Shown here: in pieces, positions 1 through 7,669 of the stretch
Layout of the letters: every line of letters begins with the position of its first letter
Position numbering within the stretch: the first letter of the stretch is position 1
NCBI GenBank assembly: GCA_027025255.1
Contig: JALVRC010000151.1
Location: 1 to 27,667 of the forward strand
From: Caldifarciminota bacterium
GTDB lineage: Bacteria; Hydrothermota; Tepidihabitantia; B3-TA06; JALVRC01
DNA: 27,667 bases
Direction: 5' to 3'
The notes under the pieces: generated by a model
The model's input: only the letters and a program-made list of their open reading frames with translations
What the model was told of the DNA's origin: nothing
Databases searched by the model: none
Position numbers and translations under genes: made by a program

Positions 1-2
1 GT

Positions 3-1526
3 ATAGAAATAGAAAATGTAAGAAAAGCCTGGTATTATATTCTAAAAAAAGGTCTCCTGGAAAAATTAGAAGAATTTATCAATCCTGTGTACCAGTTTCA
101 TCGTCTTAAAGGATTACTCAAAGAAGGAGAAAAGTTATTAAAAGATGCCATAGCAAAAATAAAAAATGAAGGTCTAAATAATTCAAATTTACTCGTAAAA
201 CTTTATAATAAAGTAGCCTCTTTACTTTTCAGAAGAGGATTATACAAAGAGGCTAAAACTTATTTTGAAAAAGCCATAGAAACTAAAAAGTTTAATACAG
301 ATCTCTATGAAGAAATAAGTAGCCTTACAGGTCTTGCCAATGTTTTACATTCAACAGGAGATTATAAAAAGGCTGAGGACATTTTAAATAAGGCTCTTAA
401 AATAGCAGAAACCAATAAGAACAAATATGGTATTGCTCAGTGCCTCAACAGTATGGGTGTAGTAAAAAGGAAAAAAGGGTATCTTAAAGAAGCCCTACGT
501 CTATATGAAAAAGCACTTGAAATAACAAAGGGAGAGAATCTGGATGTTCTAAGAGTTTTTCTCATGATAAACATAGGGAACATACACTCATTGCTGGGGA
601 ATTTATCCAGAGCAAAGGGATACTATGAAGAGATCAAACCTGAACTGGAAAACATAGGATTAAAGAGAGAACTTGCTCTCCTCCTTAACAACCTTGGAAG
701 AGTTTATTTTGCAGAAAATGCTATTGATAAATGTGAGAAACTTTTCCTTGAGAGCTTAGAAATAGCAAAAGAGATTGGAGATTTATGGACACAGGGATTA
801 GTTCTCGGAAATCTTGGAGAAGTTTATAAAAAGAAAAAAGATATTGATAGAGCCAGAAAAACATTCATTGATAGTCTTGAAATCAATAGGAAGATAGGGA
901 ACAAGAAAAGGATAGCAGATGAATTACAATCCCTTGCTTACTTACTGGAGATGGAAGGTGAGTTAGAAGAAGCCTTAAATACGTTCAGAAAAGCTCTTAA
1001 AATAAGAAAAGAACTGGGTGATAAGAGAGGACTGGCTGTTGTATTGTCTGCTATAGGATTGATAAAAAACACACAGGGTAAGTATGATGAAGCATCTGGA
1101 TATATTGAGGAAGCACTTGGTCTTTTCCATGAAATAGGAATTAAAGCAAACGAATTAACAAATCTGTTAACCCTTGCAGAAATCTATGCCCAACTTAAGA
1201 ATGTAGACAAAATAAATTATTATCTTGAACAAACCCAAAAATTGTTTAAATATATAGAAAGCGATCAGGACTCCGCGCGTTTTCTGATAGTCGGTATTAA
1301 AAAGCTCATTCTTCAAAAAAAACTTGATAAAGCTCTCAAAATACTACTTTTTCTCAAAGAAAACTTTGAAAATACAGGAAGCTTCGATGAAGAAATTAAA
1401 CAAAATGTATTGGAGTTAGAAGAAATACTTTACCATAAATACTCCTCTGAATATATTAATAGTATAAAAAAGGATATAACAGACCTGACAATGAATAACA
1501 TCACAGGGATGATGCTTGGCAAATAA
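3..1526 (+). CDS. TPR-repeat protein, 5' truncated by window edge
   Basis: The reading frame is open from the first bases of the window, so the GTG at 87 is an internal codon (Val) and the real start lies upstream of the window. The visible part is almost entirely tetratricopeptide repeats: about eight to nine helical hairpins of roughly 40 residues, with typical signatures such as GDYKKAEDILNKALKIAE, GYLKEALRLYEKALEI and GELEEALNTFRKALKIRKEL. No catalytic domain follows the repeats; the protein ends in a helical tail. The frame upstream of 87 (KKGLLEKLEEFINPVYQFHR) is also helical and resembles the junction between an ATPase or kinase-type N-terminal module and a TPR array in large signalling proteins. 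That is inference, because the N-terminus is missing. It converges on the minus-strand genes that follow. No clear terminator is visible after the TAA. The role is probably protein-protein interaction; the specific function is unknown. Confidence 0.85.
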   Translation: MEIENVRKAWYYILKKGLLEKLEEFINPVYQFHRLKGLLKEGEKLLKDAIAKIKNEGLNNSNLLVKLYNKVASLLFRRGLYKEAKTYFEKAIETKKFNTDLYEEISSLTGLANVLHSTGDYKKAEDILNKALKIAETNKNKYGIAQCLNSMGVVKRKKGYLKEALRLYEKALEITKGENLDVLRVFLMINIGNIHSLLGNLSRAKGYYEEIKPELENIGLKRELALLLNNLGRVYFAENAIDKCEKLFLESLEIAKEIGDLWTQGLVLGNLGEVYKKKKDIDRARKTFIDSLEINRKIGNKKRIADELQSLAYLLEMEGELEEALNTFRKALKIRKELGDKRGLAVVLSAIGLIKNTQGKYDEASGYIEEALGLFHEIGIKANELTNLLTLAEIYAQLKNVDKINYYLEQTQKLFKYIESDQDSARFLIVGIKKLILQKKLDKALKILLFLKENFENTGSFDEEIKQNVLELEEILYHKYSSEYINSIKKDITDLTMNNITGMMLGK

Positions 1527-1582
1527 CTAATTTTTACATTTCATTATTTTCTCCATATATAATATTTATTTGTAAAACAAAA

Positions 1583-1594
1583 TAGACATGTCTA
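1583..1594 (-). terminator. 12-bp perfect palindrome, possible terminator of the micro-ORF transcript
   Basis: TAGACATGTCTA is a perfect palindrome. Read on the minus strand it can fold as ATAGA-CATG-TCTAT and is followed by TTTTGTTTT, which resembles a weak intrinsic terminator about 60 nt after the micro-ORF stop codon. It could equally be a protein-binding dyad. The stem is short and AT-rich, so confidence is low. Confidence 0.3.
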
Positions 1595-1655
1595 TACGGG
1601 TTATAAATAAAAACAATCCCCTAACCCATCACAAACCACTCCTTAAGCACAACTT

Positions 1656-1769
1656 TTATCTTATTATACCATCATACTCAACAGGAACAGACCCCCACCG
1701 CCCATTACCCACATATTTAGCAGAGAGAGTTGTGGTAAGGAAGGCTGTTATTATAAAAATTTTTTTCAT
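1656..1769 (-). CDS. secreted micro-protein candidate, 37 aa
   Basis: A short minus-strand frame starts at ATG 1769 and encodes MKKIFIITAFLTTTLSA followed by about 20 residues (KYVGNGRWGSVPVEYDGIIR). The N-terminus has the three parts of a signal peptide: two Lys, a hydrophobic core, and a TTLSA-type cleavage site. It is preceded by AAGGAGG with a 4-nt gap to the ATG and by a consensus promoter at 1794-1821, so both transcription and translation signals are stronger than for most genes in the window. The mature peptide would be about 20 residues, basic and aromatic-containing. No family is recognised. It could be a genuine small exported peptide, or the surviving 5' end of a larger secreted protein broken downstream: another frame after the stop reads IKVVLKEWFVMG before terminating. 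The antisense plus-strand frame at 1588-1782 has no such signals. Confidence 0.55.
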   Translation of the reverse strand: MKKIFIITAFLTTTLSAKYVGNGRWGSVPVEYDGIIR

Positions 1770-1793
1770 TCTACCTCCTTAATGACTCAAAAG

Positions 1794-1821
1794 ATTATAT
1801 GCACAAAAAAGAAATTGTCAA
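1794..1821 (-). promoter_or_regulatory. sigma-70-type promoter for the micro-ORF
   Basis: On the minus strand, TTGACA (1816-1821), a 16-bp spacer and TATAAT (1794-1799) match the consensus in both boxes. Predicted start of transcription is near 1787, giving a leader of about 18 nt that contains AAGGAGG. The -35 region lies in a 20-nt stretch, from AATCTATAAC through the -35 box to ATTT, that is identical to the promoter of the parvulin operon at 24853-24880. Confidence 0.75.
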
Positions 1822-1945
1822 GTTATAGATTTTATAGATTAAATGTTAATAATTGAGAAATTGTATACTACAGCATAGTGTGTAAAAAGTTTATACGTTG
1901 TTCTATGATGATTTTATTCTTATATATTTTATATTGAAAATAATT

Positions 1946-1963
1946 TTCTTTTATACAAAAGAA
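1946..1963 (-). terminator. possible weak terminator after tRNA-Gly
   Basis: TTCTTTT and AAAAGAA form a 7-bp AT-only stem with a 4-nt loop immediately after the tRNA 3' end (it includes the discriminator position), followed on the minus strand by AATTATTTT. It may end the tRNA precursor, but the stem is weak and the U-tract is interrupted. Confidence 0.25.
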
Positions 1964-2034
1964 GCGGGAGACGGGATTCGAACCCGCGACCCCCACCTTG
2001 GCAAGGTGATGCTCTACCACTGAGCTACTCCCGC
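1963..2034 (-). tRNA. tRNA-Gly (anticodon GCC)
   Basis: This is a 72-nt cloverleaf. The 7-bp acceptor stem is GCGGGAG paired with CTCCCGC. The D-arm contains AGCTCAGTGGTAGAGC. The anticodon arm has loop TTGCCAA with anticodon GCC, and the T-arm contains GGTTCGAATCC. The discriminator base is T and CCA is not encoded; the next bases are TCTTTT. It lies 48 nt downstream of ftsZ on the same strand and has its own consensus promoter in the gap, so it need not depend on dcw read-through. Confidence 0.97.
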
Positions 2035-2042
2035 AACGCTAA

Positions 2043-2070
2043 ATTATATATATAATAGCTGTATTGTCAA
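2043..2070 (-). promoter_or_regulatory. promoter of tRNA-Gly
   Basis: On the minus strand, TTGACA (2065-2070), a 16-bp spacer and TATAAT (2043-2048) lie just upstream of the tRNA. Predicted start is near 2036, about two bases before the mature tRNA 5' end. The TAC before the -35 box and the A after it match the other promoters in this window. Confidence 0.8.
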
Positions 2071-2082
2071 GTATAATTTTTT

Positions 2083-3177
2083 TTATTCCTCCTCAGGTTC
2101 ATCAATTTTACTATTTAGCTTCCATCTTCTTACTGTTGGCTCCTCTATATTTTCTTTTTCCCTGATTGGAGGGAGAAGAAAATCTCTTTCTTTCTTTTCC
2201 TTTTCCTTTATACTTGATTTTATGTCCTGATCAATACCTGTTGCAATAAGTGTAATTCTTATTTGATTCTCCATACTCTCATCGTAAACCAGCCCCATAA
2301 TAACCTCAGCATCCTCTGATTTATACTCGTTTAATATTTCGGAAACCTGATTTTGTTCTGACATAGTTATATCTGTTCCACTTGTAATGTTATAAAGAAT
2401 GCCTTTTGCTCTGCCTATATCATAATCCTCAACAAGCGGTGAATGAATCGCTAACTCAACTGCCTGTGATACCTTATTTACTCCTTCTCCTTCGCCGACA
2501 CCAATAATAGCATTACCGCCCATTGTCATAATCGTTTTCAAATCTGCAAAATCAAGATTAATAAATCCTGGCATTGTAATTAAATCACTTATACCTCTTA
2601 CTGCCTTATATAACACGTTATCAGCCATTTTAAATATATCTCTACTCGGAACATTGTCATCCAGACGCAAAAGTTTATCATTTGGGATTATTAGAAGTGT
2701 ATCTGTATACTCCCTGAGGTACTCTATACCCTGTTCCGCTCTTTCTAATCTCCTTCTCCCTTCATAATGGAAGGGCTTTGTCACAACTGCCACTGTCAAT
2801 ACATTCATTTCCTTGGCCATTTCTGCAATAACAGGCGATGCTCCTGTCCCGGTACCACCCCCTTCTCCAGCAGCTATAAAGATCAAGTCCTTATCCATTA
2901 AAATATCCTTTATTATATCTGTACTCTCCTTAGCTGCATCTCTACCAATCTCAGGATTCCCGCCTGAACCTAATCCCCTTGTTAAATTAGGACCTAACTG
3001 AATCTGATTCTCCGCTTTTGTAGACTTCAAAGCCTGTAAATCAGTGTTTAAGGCATAAAAATGTACATTCTCAAGACCCATCTCAATCATATGCCTCAAG
3101 GCATTTCCCCCTGCCCCACCAACACCAAGAACTGCAATCTGTGCTCCAAAATTATTATTTTCTGGTATATTAAACAT
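2083..3177 (-). CDS. ftsZ: cell division GTPase FtsZ
   Basis: FtsZ is the tubulin-like GTPase that polymerises into the cytokinetic Z-ring. The 364-residue product has the N-terminal nucleotide-binding fold (VLGVGGAGGNA, 16-26), the tubulin signature GGGTGTG (106-112) and the T7 synergy loop NLDFADLKTIM (207-217) that completes the GTPase site of the neighbouring subunit. In the signature, Glu105 replaces the usual Met (GEGGGTGTGASP rather than GMGGGTGTGAAP). A charged linker (about 318-345) leads to a C-terminal peptide EPTVRRWKL and then an acidic tail ending EPEEE. This departs from the common DIPAFLRR-type peptide that binds FtsA, although basic residues and a hydrophobic position remain. 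The ATG follows AAGGAGG closely and lies 17 nt after ftsA. It is the last protein gene of the dcw cluster. Confidence 0.98.
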   Translation of the reverse strand: MFNIPENNNFGAQIAVLGVGGAGGNALRHMIEMGLENVHFYALNTDLQALKSTKAENQIQLGPNLTRGLGSGGNPEIGRDAAKESTDIIKDILMDKDLIFIAAGEGGGTGTGASPVIAEMAKEMNVLTVAVVTKPFHYEGRRRLERAEQGIEYLREYTDTLLIIPNDKLLRLDDNVPSRDIFKMADNVLYKAVRGISDLITMPGFINLDFADLKTIMTMGGNAIIGVGEGEGVNKVSQAVELAIHSPLVEDYDIGRAKGILYNITSGTDITMSEQNQVSEILNEYKSEDAEVIMGLVYDESMENQIRITLIATGIDQDIKSSIKEKEKKERDFLLPPIREKENIEEPTVRRWKLNSKIDEPEEE

Positions 3178-3194
3178 AATTCCTCCTTATTTTT

Positions 3195-4436
3195 TTAGAA
3201 AATTTCTCCTACCCATCTCTTCATTTTCTCAATGATAGCTTTAAAAATCTGTCTATCACTTGAATTTGAAGCTGGTAAGCCATCAAAAGAACTCCTCTCA
3301 ATACCGTATTTTACAAGTCCAACACCTGTTGCATACATGGGATTTTCTATTATATCCGTAAGTCCGCCCATATTCGAAGGAATACCTATTCGCACAGGAA
3401 TATCATCAAATACCTTTTCAGCCAATTCCTCCATTCCTAAAAGATTCGCTGATCCTCCGGTTAAGACTATTCCTGTTGGCATAAGATAGGTAAGATCCTT
3501 TTTATCAAACTTATCTTTAACAAAAGAAAGTATCTCGGCAAGTCTCGCCTCAATTATTTCAGCAAGCACCTTCTGATTAACATCTTTCTCTCTACCGCTT
3601 GCCTCCTTTACCTTAAACACATTATTCTCATCAGCTTTCTCTATAATTGCAACTCCATACTTTCTTTTAACTCTTTCAGCCTCGTGTTTACTTATTCGTA
3701 AAACCTCTGATATATCATTAGTTACATACTCACCACCAACACCTATAACTTCTGTGTGCCTTAAAACCCCATTCTTAAAAATTGCTATATCACTTGTACC
3801 ACCGCCAATGTCTACAAGAGCGACTCCAAGATCCTTTTCATCATCTGTAAGGACTGCAAAAGCAGAAGCAAGAGGTTGCAGAACAAGATCAATCACACTA
3901 ACTCCTGCCCGTTCTACAGCCCTATAAAGATTCTTTGCAGAATTAACAAGACCTGTTACGAGATGAACAACCACTTCAAGTCTTTGCCCAAACATCCCTA
4001 CAGGATTTGAAAGACCTTCTTGTTCATCTACAATAAACTCTACCGGTATCACATGTATAATCTCTCTATCAGCCTGAAGATTTATCTGCTTAGCCATTTC
4101 TATAACCCTTTCTTTATCTGCTGCTGTTATTTCGCTTCCGGGTTTGTAAACAGAAACAACCCCTCTTCCAATACGTGATTCTATATGATTCCCGGAAATA
4201 CCAACAAAGCCTGCCTTAATCTTGTCACCTATCATCTTCTCCGCCTCCTGAATGGCATTTGCAACACTTTCTGTCGCCTCATTCATATTAACAAGATTTC
4301 CCTTTTTCATACCCTTTGATTCACTCTGTCCCAATCCAACAATTATTTCCTTACCGTTCTCATCTATTTCTGCAACAATTACTGCAACTTTTGTGGTCCC
4401 TAAATCAATGCCAACAATCCTATCCCCTTTCTTCAT
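3195..4436 (-). CDS. ftsA: cell division actin-like ATPase FtsA
   Basis: FtsA tethers FtsZ filaments to the inner membrane and recruits later division proteins. The 413-residue product starts with the phosphate-1 motif GIDLGTTKVAV (about 9-19), carries the SHS2/1C region (about 80-160), the phosphate-2 motif ALVDIGGGTSDIAIF and the adenosine motif VLTGGSANLLGM. The C-terminus FKAIIEKMKRWVGEIF can form a basic, hydrophobic amphipathic helix, the usual membrane-targeting sequence. The ATG follows AAAGGAGG at good spacing and overlaps the end of murB by 17 nt, with no ftsQ in between. Loss of ftsQ at this spot is notable because FtsQ is usually encoded immediately before ftsA. The partner ftsZ follows after 17 nt. 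Confidence 0.97.
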   Translation of the reverse strand: MKKGDRIVGIDLGTTKVAVIVAEIDENGKEIIVGLGQSESKGMKKGNLVNMNEATESVANAIQEAEKMIGDKIKAGFVGISGNHIESRIGRGVVSVYKPGSEITAADKERVIEMAKQINLQADREIIHVIPVEFIVDEQEGLSNPVGMFGQRLEVVVHLVTGLVNSAKNLYRAVERAGVSVIDLVLQPLASAFAVLTDDEKDLGVALVDIGGGTSDIAIFKNGVLRHTEVIGVGGEYVTNDISEVLRISKHEAERVKRKYGVAIIEKADENNVFKVKEASGREKDVNQKVLAEIIEARLAEILSFVKDKFDKKDLTYLMPTGIVLTGGSANLLGMEELAEKVFDDIPVRIGIPSNMGGLTDIIENPMYATGVGLVKYGIERSSFDGLPASNSSDRQIFKAIIEKMKRWVGEIF

Positions 4437-5346
4437 AGATACCTCCTTTACTTTCTTTAAATAAAAATATTTCTAAATTTAGTTTAATGTTATAGATTTT
4501 AAATATTTCCTCTTTTATCCTATCTATAAGCTCAACAACATCTTTGTATGTTGCATTGCCTTTATTTACAATAAAGTTTGCATGTTTTTCTGAAATATAC
4601 GCATCTCCTACGTGCATGCCTTTTAGCATTGCTTTATCTATTAATCTACCAGCACTATCCAATGCCGGATTAATAAATATACATCCTGCTGAAGGTTCAG
4701 TAGGTAAATGACTTCTTTTTCTGCCAAATTCCTTTACACGCATTTTTGATATCTCTCTATCACCTCTCTCAAGCTTAAATGCAACATCAATGATAAAGAC
4801 ATCCCTTAATGAGCTATGCCTGTATGAAAAAACTAAATTATTCCTATTAACTATTTTTATATCTTCCTGTTTAATATCATAAAGTCTTATCCATTCAACA
4901 AATTCACCTATAGAACTTCCAAATGCACCAGCGTTAACAAAAACTGCCCCACCTACAGTACCAGGAATACCTGTCAGAAATTCAATCCCGGTAAGATGAG
5001 CCTTGATACTAAAACTAACAAGTTCTCTTAACACTACACCGCTCCCCGACAAAACTTCGTCTTTATCAATTTTTATTCCAGATAGATGCCTACTCCCTAT
5101 TAATACCCCTTTTATGTGCGTATCAGGGAGAAGAACATTTGTTCCATTTCCAAGTATAAAATAAGGAATTGCATTACTTTTTAAAAAACTGAAAACCTCC
5201 TTTATCTGAGATTTAAAAGGATTTATATAGAAATCGACCCTACCACCTATACGAAAGCTTGTAAAATCCTTTAAAGAAAAATCCTCCTTACAATCTATAC
5301 CTTTCTCTATTACAAAATCTCTAAAAGCCTTTTTCCAGTTTTCCAT
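4420..5346 (-). CDS. murB: UDP-N-acetylenolpyruvoylglucosamine reductase MurB
   Basis: MurB is the FAD- and NADPH-dependent cytoplasmic enzyme that reduces UDP-GlcNAc-enolpyruvate to UDP-MurNAc, the second committed step of peptidoglycan synthesis. The 308 residues show the FAD-binding FRIGGRVDFY (31-40), GNGTN (67-71), GIPGTVGGAVFVNAGAFG (127-143), catalytic-region SYRHSS (174-179) and PSAGCIFINP (218-227). The length fits the shorter type II MurB. Cys222 occupies the place where E. coli-type enzymes have the proton-donating Ser; a Cys variant is known in some MurB subgroups. A glutamate near the C-terminus (LEIFLF) probably completes the active site. The ATG is preceded by GGAGATAT. It overlaps murC by 37 nt and ftsA by 17 nt, so coupling is likely. 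Confidence 0.96.
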   Translation of the reverse strand: MENWKKAFRDFVIEKGIDCKEDFSLKDFTSFRIGGRVDFYINPFKSQIKEVFSFLKSNAIPYFILGNGTNVLLPDTHIKGVLIGSRHLSGIKIDKDEVLSGSGVVLRELVSFSIKAHLTGIEFLTGIPGTVGGAVFVNAGAFGSSIGEFVEWIRLYDIKQEDIKIVNRNNLVFSYRHSSLRDVFIIDVAFKLERGDREISKMRVKEFGRKRSHLPTEPSAGCIFINPALDSAGRLIDKAMLKGMHVGDAYISEKHANFIVNKGNATYKDVVELIDRIKEEIFKIYNIKLNLEIFLFKESKGGIYEERG

Positions 5347-6677
5347 ATATCTCCTGCACCGAGAATAATTAGAATATCCCCTTGCTTAAGTATATTTTTT
5401 AATCTATGAGCGATATTTTCCTTATCCAAACCATACAAATACTCAACATCTACATCAAGTGTTTCAAGAACCTTACGGGCAACATCCCCCCCTGAAACTC
5501 CTGGGATCGGAGCTTCTCCTGCTGAATAAATATCTGTAATAACAACGTAATCAGCGCCGGTGAAGCTTATCCCAAATTTTTCAAGAAGAAAATGAGTTCT
5601 TGTATATCTATGAGGTTGAAAAAGAACAACCTTCCTCCTATCAGGAAATTCCTCATTTAAAGTAGAAAGAACGCTTTTAATCTCTGTTGGGTGGTGTCCG
5701 TAATCATTAATTATAAGTATATCTCGAGTCTTACCCATTATTTCCAGTCTTCTTGAAACACCTGGGAAGCTTTGTATTGAGCTCTTCATTGCTTCTATTG
5801 GAATAGCAAGTTCTAAACCAATACCTATTGCTGCAAGTGTATTCACAATATTGTGTATGCCAGGAACATTTAAAACAAATGATCCAAGTTCTTTTTCCTT
5901 ATATTTAACATTGAACCTATGACCCCAGGGAATCTTTTCAATATTATACGCAACAATATCTCCTCCTGTTATGCCGTATGTAATTTTTCTCTGCCTTATA
6001 AAAGGAATAATATCCTTTACTCCATCGCTATCATAACAAAGAATAGCAACCCCATAGAACGGTAACTTTTCTATAAATTCTAAAAACGCCTTTTTAATAG
6101 CTGTTAAATCCCTATAAAAATCCAGATGATCTGCATCTATATTGGTTACTATTATTGAGGAAGCATAAAGTTTTAAAAAAGATTTATCGCTCTCATCAGC
6201 CTCAGCTACAAGATAATCACCTTTACCAATCCCGGCATTACTCCCATTTGTTATTTTACCTCCGATAATAGAGGTCGGATCAAAACCTGTCTTTTTCAAC
6301 ATGTGAGATACAATAGATGTTGTTGTTGTTTTACCATGCGTACCAGAAACTGCAATGCTGTATTTAAACCTCATTAATTCTCCAAGCATCTCTGCCCTTC
6401 TTATAACCGGAATGTCCTGCTTCCTTGCCTGCATTATTTCGGGATTGTCACTTTTAACAGCAGAAGAGTAAACAACTACGTGAGCAGTTCTCACGTTCTC
6501 TTTTTTATGCCCTATAAAAACCTTTATACCCATGTTTTCAAGCTCAACTACTGTTTCACTCTCATAAATGTCTGAGCCAGTTATGCTAAAACCGAGGTTA
6601 AAAAGCACCTTTGCAATACCACTCATTCCTATGCCCCCAATCCCTACAAAATGGATATTCTTTACACTTCCAAACAT
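5310..6677 (-). CDS. murC: UDP-N-acetylmuramate--L-alanine ligase MurC
   Basis: MurC is the ATP-dependent Mur ligase that adds L-Ala to UDP-MurNAc. The 455-residue product has the N-terminal Rossmann motif HFVGIGGIGMSGIA (about 9-22), the ATP-binding loop GTHGKTTTTSI (about 112-122), the central-domain stretch DADHLDFY, and the C-terminal motif YGHHPTEI. The order and spacing are normal for the family. It overlaps murG upstream by 16 nt and murB downstream by 37 nt, which supports translational coupling. In many dcw clusters MurC is followed by ddl; here there is no ddl. Confidence 0.97.
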   Translation of the reverse strand: MFGSVKNIHFVGIGGIGMSGIAKVLFNLGFSITGSDIYESETVVELENMGIKVFIGHKKENVRTAHVVVYSSAVKSDNPEIMQARKQDIPVIRRAEMLGELMRFKYSIAVSGTHGKTTTTSIVSHMLKKTGFDPTSIIGGKITNGSNAGIGKGDYLVAEADESDKSFLKLYASSIIVTNIDADHLDFYRDLTAIKKAFLEFIEKLPFYGVAILCYDSDGVKDIIPFIRQRKITYGITGGDIVAYNIEKIPWGHRFNVKYKEKELGSFVLNVPGIHNIVNTLAAIGIGLELAIPIEAMKSSIQSFPGVSRRLEIMGKTRDILIINDYGHHPTEIKSVLSTLNEEFPDRRKVVLFQPHRYTRTHFLLEKFGISFTGADYVVITDIYSAGEAPIPGVSGGDVARKVLETLDVDVEYLYGLDKENIAHRLKNILKQGDILIILGAGDIWKTGKRLLEIL

Positions 6678-7669
6678 TTTTTAACCTCCTTAATAATCTT
6701 GTAAGCAGCATGTGGCCGTGCAATGCTTAACGCCTTCTTATGCATATCTTCATAAACATTTTCATTAAAAAGCTTATTAACCCTCAAAATCACCTCGTTA
6801 TCATCTCCTTCTTGAACACAAAATCCTGCCCCCATACCCTCTACAAATTCGGCATTCCAGTATTGATGATTATCAACAGCATACCTAAAAGGAATGTATA
6901 CAGCAGGAATCCCAAATGCTAAAAGTTCTGCTATTACTCCACCGCCAGCCCTTGCTATCGCTATATGAGTCCTTGCATAGAAAGTCCCAATATCATCAAT
7001 ATAATCCTTTATAAGAAGATTCCCGGGCCTATCCTCAATATTTAATTGCCATTTACCTTTAATTAGCAGAAATGTTCTGTTCTTGAAATGTGTTGCAAGC
7101 CTGAAAGCAAGATTGTTAAGATAACTTGCACCCTGACTACCTCCAATAATTAAAACAATCTCATTTGTCTTCTTACTAACAGCATATTTGAGAAGTGACT
7201 TTCTAATTGGGTTTCCTGTCAACAACTCATTTTTAAACCCAACAGGAAATGTTGTAAAAACCCTTTTCGCCTTAAATGCAGCCAATCTCACAACTCTTCC
7301 CGGAATTCTGTTTTGCTCAAGCACAAAATAGGGTTTTCTTTGCACTATACTCGCAAGTAAAACAGGAAAAGAAGCAAAAGAACCACTTATTACGACACCA
7401 TCGGGTTTTACATGCCTCACAATACTCAATGCCTTTAAGAAAGATGCAAACAACCTGAATATAGACACTATCTTATCCTTGAATCTTCTACTGGAAAAAG
7501 GAAAAACATTAATAGTGTAAGTTTTATCATTAAATAACCCTTCCCAATCTCTTTTATCCTTACCAAGGACAACTGATATATCAATATCTGAACTCTTTGC
7601 CTCTTCAATCAAAGCCAGAATCGGATAGACATGACCGCCTGTACCTCCTGTTGAAAAGAGAAGTCTCAT
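6662..7669 (-). CDS. murG: MurG, lipid II-forming GlcNAc transferase
   Basis: MurG is a GT28-family, peripheral inner-membrane enzyme that transfers GlcNAc from UDP-GlcNAc to lipid I, giving lipid II. The 335 residues (slightly short for the family) contain the N-terminal glycine-rich loop STGGTGGHVYPILA, the second-domain loop IGGSQGASYLNN, and the donor-binding segment ARAGGGVIAELLAFGIPAVY. The usual sugar-binding NHQYWNA motif follows. It starts 4 nt before the end of ftsW (ATGA-type overlap) and ends inside murC. Confidence is high because all motifs are intact and the position is canonical. Confidence 0.97.
   Translation of the reverse strand: MRLLFSTGGTGGHVYPILALIEEAKSSDIDISVVLGKDKRDWEGLFNDKTYTINVFPFSSRRFKDKIVSIFRLFASFLKALSIVRHVKPDGVVISGSFASFPVLLASIVQRKPYFVLEQNRIPGRVVRLAAFKAKRVFTTFPVGFKNELLTGNPIRKSLLKYAVSKKTNEIVLIIGGSQGASYLNNLAFRLATHFKNRTFLLIKGKWQLNIEDRPGNLLIKDYIDDIGTFYARTHIAIARAGGGVIAELLAFGIPAVYIPFRYAVDNHQYWNAEFVEGMGAGFCVQEGDDNEVILRVNKLFNENVYEDMHKKALSIARPHAAYKIIKEVKKCLEV

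Noticed and set aside
1588..1782. Plus-strand frame of 64 codons
   Set aside because: It has no Shine-Dalgarno or promoter, low-complexity composition, and lies antisense to the micro-ORF, which carries strong signals.
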